Source: Microbacterium salitolerans
GTDB taxonomy: Bacteria; Actinomycetota; Actinomycetes; Actinomycetales; Microbacteriaceae
Direction of reading: 5' to 3'
DNA: 64,000 nt
Assembly (NCBI RefSeq): GCF_019720895.1
Contig: NZ_JAHKSH010000003.1
Span: 1 to 64,000 of the forward strand
Below the pieces are notes generated by a model that saw only the letters and a program-made list of their open reading frames with translations, had not been told where the DNA came from and did no database searches. Made by a program: the position numbers and the translations under genes. Within the stretch, counting starts at the first letter, position 1, and each line of letters begins with the position of its first letter. Of the stretch, positions 58,109-64,000 are shown piece after piece.

Positions 58109-59260
58109 TCAGGCCGGCGTCAGGAGCGCGTTGACGGCGTCCGAGGAGTACTCCTCGTCGACGGCGAGGAGCGAGAGGCCGATGAGGGCGGCGTCGGGGC
58201 CGAGCTGCGACGGCACGATCTGGAGGTTGCGCGTCGCGCGCGGAAGCGATCGCGGGTAGAGCGCCTCGCGCACGCCGGCGATCATCGGGGCGACTGCGAG
58301 CGTGCCGCCGAGGACCAGCTGCGTCGGATTCAGCACGGACACGACCGTTGCGAGCACTTCGCCGATCACGCGTCCGGCATCCTGCGTCAGCCGGGCGGCG
58401 TCCGGATCGCCGGCGTTCAGTGCACGGCGCACGTCCGTCGCCGAGTCGGCGGTCTTCCCGATCTCCGTGAGCTGCCGGGCGAGGGCGCGTCCGGACGCGA
58501 TGGACGCGAGGCAGCCGGTCGCACCGCACAGGCACATCTCGCCGCCGTGTCCGGCCAGCTTGATGTGCCCGATGTCGCCGGATCCGCCGTCGGTGCCTCG
58601 GTAGATGCCGCCGCCCAGGACGATGCCCGATCCGATGCCCGTGTCGATCTTCACGAAGCACAGCGACCGCGACGGCGGGTACACGCGCCGCTGTTCGCCC
58701 AGGGCCGCGGCGTCAGCGTCGTTCGACACGTGGATCGCGACGCCGAGGCGGTCCTGCAGCCGTTCGGCGATCGGGAATCCGTCCCAGCCCGGCATGATCG
58801 GCGGCTCGTTCGGGCGCCGTGTATCCGGGTCGATCGGGCCCGGCACGCTGACGCCGCAGGCCGACACGTCTGCGCGCGACGCGCCAGAGCGCTCGACCAG
58901 CCGCGTCGCCGTCTGCGCGATCGCGTCGAGCGTCGCCTCGGGCCCGTCGGAGACGGCGGGAGCGATGCGCTCCTCGACGAGGATGCGACCCGCGAGGTCG
59001 GTCACGCCGACCGTGGTGTGGGTCGTGTCGACGGAGGCGACGAGGATCCGCGCGTGGTCGGTGTGGAAGTGCAGCCGGCGCGACGGCCGCCCGGCGCTGT
59101 TCCGATGCGCATCGCCTTCGACCAGCAGGCCGCTGTCGAGAAGTGCGTCGATGCGCGTCGACACCGTCATCCGCGACAGGCCGGTCAGCTCCCTCACCTC
59201 ACCGCGCGTGAGCGAGCCGTGTGCGCGCACGAGCGCCAGCACGTCCCCTGGTCCCGGCAT
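58109..59260 (-). CDS. ROK-family regulator
   Basis: 383 aa from ATG 59260 (AGGAGGT upstream). N-terminal winged HTH (RGEVRELTGLSRMTVSTRIDALLDSGLL), then a ROK sugar-kinase-like domain: VDTTHTTVGVTDLAG, SNDADAAALGE, KIDTGIGSGIVLGGG and the zinc site GEMCLCGATGCLASIAS. The last Glu of the ROK signature is Ala here, so kinase activity is doubtful and the protein is a repressor of the XylR/Mlc type. Divergent from the ABC importer genes it probably controls. Confidence 0.93.
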   Translation of the reverse strand: MPGPGDVLALVRAHGSLTRGEVRELTGLSRMTVSTRIDALLDSGLLVEGDAHRNSAGRPSRRLHFHTDHARILVASVDTTHTTVGVTDLAGRILVEERIAPAVSDGPEATLDAIAQTATRLVERSGASRADVSACGVSVPGPIDPDTRRPNEPPIMPGWDGFPIAERLQDRLGVAIHVSNDADAAALGEQRRVYPPSRSLCFVKIDTGIGSGIVLGGGIYRGTDGGSGDIGHIKLAGHGGEMCLCGATGCLASIASGRALARQLTEIGKTADSATDVRRALNAGDPDAARLTQDAGRVIGEVLATVVSVLNPTQLVLGGTLAVAPMIAGVREALYPRSLPRATRNLQIVPSQLGPDAALIGLSLLAVDEEYSSDAVNALLTPA

Positions 59261-59290
59261 GGGCACCTCCTTGTGCATCCACCCTAATGA

Positions 59291-59319
59291 TTGACAGCTA
59301 GACATATTATGCCTAACGT
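59291..59319 (+). promoter_or_regulatory. promoter of the sugar ABC operon
   Basis: TTGACA (59291-59296), 17-bp spacer, TAACGT (59314-59319). It lies in a conspicuously AT-rich 55-bp stretch between the ROK and binding-protein genes; CTAGACAT and TTAGACAT copies (about 59298 and 59320) and a CTAACGTTTAG dyad are candidate ROK operator parts. Confidence 0.75.
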
Positions 59320-59389
59320 TTAGACATTAATGATTCGCGGCCATCCGCGGACCTCTCAGCAGTGCAGGATCAGCGCAAGGAGGCGCACG

Positions 59390-60778
59390 GTGAAGAACCG
59401 AAAGATGATGGCAGTCGCCGCAGCGGGTGCGGCCGTGTTGGCCGTCTCCGGATGCAGCGGGAGCACGGGCGGTGACGAGGGCGGTGACGGCGCCCTCACC
59501 TTCTGGATTCAGGAGGACCTGCCGGATCGCGTCGCGGCGACGCAGGAGATCGTCGACGCCTTCACGGAGGAGAGCGGCATCGAGGTCGAGCTCGTTCCCG
59601 TGGCGGAAGACCAGTTCAGCCAGCTCATCACCTCCGCCGCGGCGGCGTCAGATCTTCCCGACGTCATCGGCGGGCTCTCCCTGCCGCAGGTGCGCACGCT
59701 GTCGTCCAACGACCTCATCGACACGGACGCGGTCGGATCCGTTCTGGACAGCCTCGACCGGTCGACGTTCTCCGAGAACGCACTGGAGCTGACGTCCGAT
59801 GGCGAGACGTCACTCGCCGTGCCCAGCGAGTCGTGGACCCAGATGCTCTACTACCGCACCGACCTCTTCGAGGCGGCGGGGCTGGATGCACCCGACAGCT
59901 ACGAGAAGATCATGGAGGCGGCCGAGACGCTCGACGACGGCGACATCGCCGGGTTCGTCGGCGCGACGGCCCCGGGAGATGCCTTCACGGAGCAGACGTT
60001 CGAGCACATCGCGCTCGGCAACGGGTGCGAGCTCGTCGACAGCGCGGGCGAGATCCAGCTGGACTCGGATGCGTGCGTCAGCGCCTTCGAGTTCTACGGC
60101 GATCTCATCACGGAGTCGTCGGTTCCGGGCGCACAGGACGTCGACACCACGCGCGCGAGCTACTTCGCGGGCGATGCGGCGATGTTCGTCTGGTCGAGCT
60201 TCGTCCTCGACGAGATGGCGGGGCTCCGCGACGACGCCAAGCCGTCCTGCGCCGAATGCCAGGAGAACGGCGCATTCCTCGCCGAGAACACCGGGGTCGT
60301 CACCTCGATCGCCGGGCCCGATGGCGCGGAGCCGGCCCAGTTCGGCGAGATCACGTCGTGGACCGCGACCGCGACGGCCGACACCGAGAGCGCGACGGCG
60401 CTCATCGAGTACATGATGTCCGACGGCTACGAGCCGTGGATCGCGATCGCGCCCGAGGGCAAGGTTCCGGTCCGAACCGGGACGCCGGAGGAGCCGACGC
60501 TGTTCGCGGACGCCTGGGGGACGCTTCCCGCGGGCGTCGACACGAAGGCGCCCCTCTCCGACTTCTACAGCGACGAGGTGCTCTCCGCGGTCGCCGCCGG
60601 CCCCGAGAACCTCGCCCGCTGGGGTCTCACGCAGGGGCAGGGCGACCTGCTCGGCGCCCTCCAGGGTGAGCAGCCCATCGCGGCGGGCGTCAGCGAGGTC
60701 ACGCAGGGTGCAGATGCCGAGGCGGTCGTCGAGCAGACGACCGAGGTGGTGCGCTCCATCGCGGAGTCCGTTCAGTGA
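59390..60778 (+). CDS. sugar ABC transporter substrate-binding lipoprotein
   Basis: 462 aa from GTG 59390 (AAGGAGG 6 bp upstream). Lipoprotein signal with lipobox LAVSGC (Cys about residue 22), then a family 1 extracellular solute-binding fold (ALTFWIQEDLPDRVAATQEIVDAFTEESGIEVELV). Captures an oligosaccharide outside the membrane, from context a fucosylated one. Cluster of two permeases follows, without ATPase. Confidence 0.94.
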   Translation: MKNRKMMAVAAAGAAVLAVSGCSGSTGGDEGGDGALTFWIQEDLPDRVAATQEIVDAFTEESGIEVELVPVAEDQFSQLITSAAAASDLPDVIGGLSLPQVRTLSSNDLIDTDAVGSVLDSLDRSTFSENALELTSDGETSLAVPSESWTQMLYYRTDLFEAAGLDAPDSYEKIMEAAETLDDGDIAGFVGATAPGDAFTEQTFEHIALGNGCELVDSAGEIQLDSDACVSAFEFYGDLITESSVPGAQDVDTTRASYFAGDAAMFVWSSFVLDEMAGLRDDAKPSCAECQENGAFLAENTGVVTSIAGPDGAEPAQFGEITSWTATATADTESATALIEYMMSDGYEPWIAIAPEGKVPVRTGTPEEPTLFADAWGTLPAGVDTKAPLSDFYSDEVLSAVAAGPENLARWGLTQGQGDLLGALQGEQPIAAGVSEVTQGADAEAVVEQTTEVVRSIAESVQ

Positions 60779-61764
60779 CGCAGGTGACGGCGGGGCCGCG
60801 TCCGTCCGCGGCTCCGCCCCGCCGAACCGGAGCGTCGCGCAAGCGGCGTGAGGAGAACCGATCGGGGCTCCTCCTCATCTCGCCGACGCTCATCATCGTG
60901 CTGGTCGCGGTCGTGCTGCCCATCCTGTGGGCCGTGGCCCTCGCGTTCCAGGACGTGCGGCTGATCAACATCGGGACGGCGGGCTTCTTCGGCGAGTACA
61001 CGCTCGACAACTTCATCGGGGTCATCACCTCGACGGGCTTCCTGTCCTCGCTGTGGACGACGCTGCTCTATTCGGTTCTCGGAACCGGGCTCGCGATCGG
61101 CGTCGGGCTGATCGCGGCTCTCGCGCTGCGGAAGCCGTTCCGCGGACGCGGGGCGATCCGCGCCGCGCTCCTCCTGCCGTACGTCGCGCCCGTCGTCGCC
61201 GCGACCTTCGTCTGGTCGACGATGCTCAACCCCCAGTACGGGATCGTCAACTGGGTCGGGGTGAACGTCTTCGGCTGGGAGGATCCCGTGGCGTTCCTCT
61301 CGGCCCGGTGGCTTCCGGTCGAGGTGTTCGGGCTGGAGATCCAGCTCCCGATCGCGCTCATGACGGTCATCGTCTTCGAGGGGTGGCGGTCGTTCCCGTT
61401 CGCCTTCCTCTTCCTCACCGCTCGACTGCAGGCCGTCCCCGACACGCTCGATGAGGCGGCGCGCGTCGACGGCGCGACGCCCACGCAGCGGTTCTTCCAC
61501 ATCCTGCTGCCGCAGCTCGTGCCGACGATCGCCGTGCTGTGCGTGCTCCGGTTCATCTGGACGTTCAACAACTTCGACGACATCTATCTGCTCACCGGCG
61601 GCGGCGCGGGGACCGAGGTCGTGTCCGTCCGCGTCTTCAACTACCTCACGGCGCGCGGAGACATCGGCGCGGCGGCGGCTCAGGCCCTGATCCTCGCCGC
61701 GATCCTCGCGATCCTCGTGTGGGCGTACCTCAAGCTCTTCGGACGAGAGGAGGAGCAGGCATGA
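60775..61764 (+). CDS. sugar ABC transporter permease (UgpA/MalF type)
   Basis: 329 aa, GTG overlapping the previous stop. Six membrane segments; opening cytoplasmic tail then LLLISPTLIIVLVAVVLPIL; EAA motif DEAARVDGATPTQRFFHILLPQL. CUT1 inner-membrane component. Confidence 0.95.
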   Translation: MTQVTAGPRPSAAPPRRTGASRKRREENRSGLLLISPTLIIVLVAVVLPILWAVALAFQDVRLINIGTAGFFGEYTLDNFIGVITSTGFLSSLWTTLLYSVLGTGLAIGVGLIAALALRKPFRGRGAIRAALLLPYVAPVVAATFVWSTMLNPQYGIVNWVGVNVFGWEDPVAFLSARWLPVEVFGLEIQLPIALMTVIVFEGWRSFPFAFLFLTARLQAVPDTLDEAARVDGATPTQRFFHILLPQLVPTIAVLCVLRFIWTFNNFDDIYLLTGGGAGTEVVSVRVFNYLTARGDIGAAAAQALILAAILAILVWAYLKLFGREEEQA

Positions 61765-62681
61765 CCCTCGACAGCTCCGTTGAGCGACCGCAGACACGGC
61801 CGCGACCCACGGGAATGCTCCGCGACCGAGCGGAGAACGCGATTCTGCGCGTGCTGCGGCCGATCGTGATCGTCGCGCTGCTGCTCGCCGCGATCGTGCC
61901 GTTCTACTACATGCTCCTGCTGAGCTTCCGCTCGCTCGACTCCCTGATCCAGAATCCGGGCGCGCTGTGGATCTCGATCGAGGAGCTCGACCTCACGACG
62001 TACCTCGACGTGCTGGCGCCCACCTCGGAGGGCGGTCAGGGCTTCACGGGCTTCATGTGGAACTCGCTCCTCGTGGCGCTCGCGACGGTCGTCGTGACGC
62101 TGATCGTGTCGATTCCCGGCGCGTACGCCGTCAGCCGGCTCCGGTTCTTCGGTCGCCGCCATGTGTCCGCGCTCTTCCTCGCCGTGTACTTCTTCCCGGT
62201 GATCCTGCTCGCCATCCCGCTGTTCGTGTTCTTCACGCGCGTCGGGCTGCGCGGATCGCTGGTCGGGCTGCTGATCGTCTACGTGTCGCAGGTCGTGGCC
62301 GTCTCGATCTACACGCTGCGCAACTACTTCGCCACGATCCCCGTCTCCCTCGAGGAGGCCGCGGCGATCGACGGGTGCACGCGCGTGCAGACCATGTGGC
62401 GGATCAGCCTGCCGCTCGCGATGCCGTCGATCATCTCGAACGGGCTGTTCGTCTTCATGATCGCGTGGAACGAGTTCCTCTTCGCGCTGCTGTTCCTCAT
62501 CGAGAAGCGCGAGAACTGGACCGTCTCGCTGGGTCTGTCGCAGCTCTCCGGGAGCATCGAGGTGCCCACCACGATCCTCATGGCGGGATCCGTGATCCTC
62601 ACGCTGCCCATCATCATCCTGTTCTTCGCGTCCGAGAAGCTTCTCGTCGGCGGGCTCACCGCCGGCGCCGAGAAGGGCTGA
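61761..62681 (+). CDS. sugar ABC transporter permease (UgpE/MalG type)
   Basis: 306 aa, overlapping the preceding gene by 4 bp. Six membrane segments and EEAAAIDGCTRVQTMWRISLPLAMPSI (EAA loop). Pairs with the previous permease. No ATPase gene is present in the window, so a shared MsmK/UgpC-type ATPase is likely to be used, as common for CUT1 systems in actinobacteria. Confidence 0.95.
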   Translation: MTLDSSVERPQTRPRPTGMLRDRAENAILRVLRPIVIVALLLAAIVPFYYMLLLSFRSLDSLIQNPGALWISIEELDLTTYLDVLAPTSEGGQGFTGFMWNSLLVALATVVVTLIVSIPGAYAVSRLRFFGRRHVSALFLAVYFFPVILLAIPLFVFFTRVGLRGSLVGLLIVYVSQVVAVSIYTLRNYFATIPVSLEEAAAIDGCTRVQTMWRISLPLAMPSIISNGLFVFMIAWNEFLFALLFLIEKRENWTVSLGLSQLSGSIEVPTTILMAGSVILTLPIIILFFASEKLLVGGLTAGAEKG

Positions 62682-62733
62682 CGCCCGTCTCGGCTCATCC
62701 GCTTCACCCGTATCGAAAGGAGGGCGCGAGGTC

Positions 62734-63792
62734 GTGCCCCAAATCGTCCAGTTCACTTCCCCCCACCACGTCGAGCTCGTCGAGACCGCGTCGGCGCCCC
62801 TGACGCCCGGCTCCGTTCGCGTCGAGACGTGGTACTCCGGAATCTCCGCGGGCACCGAGCTCACCGCGTATCGCGGCACGAATCCCTACCTCACGTCCGC
62901 CTGGGATGCCGAGAACCGGCTCTTCGTCCCCGGGGAGCCGAGCTTCGGCTATCCGGTGCAGGGCTGGGGATACTCGGAGGTCGGGCAGATCGTCGAGATC
63001 GCCGACGACGTCGAGGGACTGGCGGTCGGCGACGTCGTGCACGGCATCTGGGGGCATCGCAGCGATGCGGTGCTTCCGGCCGCCGCGCTGCAGGGCCGGG
63101 TCATGCCGAACGATGCGGATCCGATCCTCGGCACGTTCGCGCGCGTGGGTGCGATCGCCCTCAACGGCGTGCTCGCCGCCGACGTCCGACTCGGCGAGCA
63201 GGTCGCCGTCTTCGGCCAGGGCGTCATCGGCCTCCTCGCGACCAAGTTCGCGACGCTGTCCGGCGGCCGCGTGCTCGCGGTCGATGCGATGGGGAAGCGC
63301 CTCGAGCGGGCGGCGCGCTTCGGCGCGAGCGAGGTCGTCCCCGTCGGCGTCGACGGCGGTGCCGGCCGGCGGATCCGCGAGCTCACGGGCGGCGGCGCCG
63401 ACAGCGCGATCGAGCTCTCGGGCAGCGACCGCGCGCTGCACGAGGCGGTGCGATCGGTCACCGTCGAGGGTCTGGTCGCCGCGTCCGGCTTCTACCAGGG
63501 CGGCGCGAGCGGTCTGAACCTCGGCGAGGAGTTCCACCACAACCGCGTGCGGATCGTCGCGAGCCAGATCTCGGGCGTCCCGGTCGGCCTGGGTGGCCGG
63601 TGGGATCAGCCTCGCCTCGTCCGCACCGTGATGGGGCTGTTCCTCTCCGGAGCGGTCGATGCCGCGGACCTCGTCACCGACGTCGTCGATGCGACCGACG
63701 TCGCGGGCATCTTCGAGCGCCTCGACTCGGGCGACGCCGACGTGCTCCAGGCGACGCTGCGCTTCGACGCGGCGCCGGAGCGCACTCGATGA
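62734..63792 (+). CDS. zinc-type alcohol dehydrogenase-like oxidoreductase
   Basis: 352 aa, GTG 62734. MDR superfamily: WYSGISAGTELTAYRGTNP, GWGYSEVGQIVEIADDVEGLAVGD (catalytic domain), VAVFGQGVIGLLATKFATLSGGRVLAVDAM (Rossmann). The usual structural-zinc four-Cys lobe is missing, as in the bacterial sugar-dehydrogenase-like subgroup that works beside Gfo/Idh/MocA enzymes. Overlaps the next gene by 4 bp; a two-enzyme unit for a second sugar or a glycan component is inferred. Confidence 0.85.
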   Translation: MPQIVQFTSPHHVELVETASAPLTPGSVRVETWYSGISAGTELTAYRGTNPYLTSAWDAENRLFVPGEPSFGYPVQGWGYSEVGQIVEIADDVEGLAVGDVVHGIWGHRSDAVLPAAALQGRVMPNDADPILGTFARVGAIALNGVLAADVRLGEQVAVFGQGVIGLLATKFATLSGGRVLAVDAMGKRLERAARFGASEVVPVGVDGGAGRRIRELTGGGADSAIELSGSDRALHEAVRSVTVEGLVAASGFYQGGASGLNLGEEFHHNRVRIVASQISGVPVGLGGRWDQPRLVRTVMGLFLSGAVDAADLVTDVVDATDVAGIFERLDSGDADVLQATLRFDAAPERTR

Positions 63793-64000
63793 CCGTCGCT
63801 CCCGACTACCGTCCCGCGTTCCCGGAGCGCCGCCTGAACGTCGGCCTCGTCGGCGCGGGCGCCATCGCCCGAACGGCGCATCTGCCGGCCTACGCGGCCT
63901 GGGATGTGCCGGTCGTGGCCGTCGCCTCGCGCTCGGTCGAGAGCGCTCGCGCGATCGCGAACGACTTCGGGATCGAGACCGTGCACGCGTCCGTCGACGA
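63789..64000 (+). CDS. Gfo/Idh/MocA-family oxidoreductase, N-terminal part (cut by window edge)
   Basis: First 70 codons: LNVGLVGAGAIARTAHLPAYAAWDVPVVAVASRSVESARAIANDFG is the NAD(P)-binding start of a Gfo/Idh/MocA dehydrogenase. The remainder is outside the window. Acts with the preceding dehydrogenase on a sugar derivative (inference). Confidence 0.88.
   Translation, partial: MTVAPDYRPAFPERRLNVGLVGAGAIARTAHLPAYAAWDVPVVAVASRSVESARAIANDFGIETVHASVD

Overview
The window is a high-GC actinobacterial chromosome segment around the replication origin. Gene order (rsmG-jag-yidC-yidD-rnpA-rpmH / dnaA / oriC / dnaN-recF-DUF721-gyrB-gyrA-DUF3566-tRNA-Ile-tRNA-Ala), the parAB pair with TGTTTCACGTGAAACA parS sites, many GTG starts and 4-bp GTGA/ATGA overlaps point to Microbacteriaceae, most likely a Microbacterium-like organism. 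This is inferred from gene order and protein features, not from a database search.

Layout. 1-0.64 kb: the end of an IS481-type transposase and a 157-bp MITE-like element. 0.68-12.4 kb: small stress/DNA-binding genes, parB-parA, then a gene-poor stretch with seven parS sites (4.19-9.38 kb) between an acetyltransferase, an alpha-toroid protein, an M23 peptidase and a GyrI-like protein, then a secreted GH3 glycosidase with two LacI-type operators. 12.4-28.7 kb: a TetR/membrane-protein pair and the conserved origin block, oriC lying between dnaA and dnaN. A DUF559 gene framed by two 67-bp direct repeats sits between the gyrase operon and the two tRNA genes.

28.7-49.9 kb is a decayed genomic island that starts at the 3' end of tRNA-Ala(TGC): a serine-integrase C-terminus cut by an IS3-family element, an MFS pump/TetR pair with twin operators, a MobF relaxase with a frameshift in a G run, an HsdR fragment, two relics of the same resolvase tail (one with a 32-bp tandem triplication), another broken resolvase, and small regulator/enzyme modules (AEC permease, DUF3626, XRE-MmyB/SnoaL, SGNH hydrolase, ArsR-like/ABC, MFS with a perfect CIRCE operator, NIPSNAP/Rrf2). 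The hexamer GGATCC, very frequent in the backbone, is absent from about 29.6 to 39.5 kb, which supports foreign origin for that part.

50.9-64 kb is a complete non-phosphorylating L-fucose module: GntR regulator, mutarotase, lactonase, aldo-keto reductase (L-fucose dehydrogenase), L-fuconate dehydratase, 2-keto-3-deoxy-L-fuconate dehydrogenase, FAH-type hydrolase and GH29 fucosidase, followed by a ROK regulator and a CUT1 sugar ABC importer with two further oxidoreductases, the last running off the window. Fucosides would be imported, cleaved by the fucosidase, and fucose oxidised to pyruvate and lactate. A shared ACATCCGA box is a candidate operator for the module.
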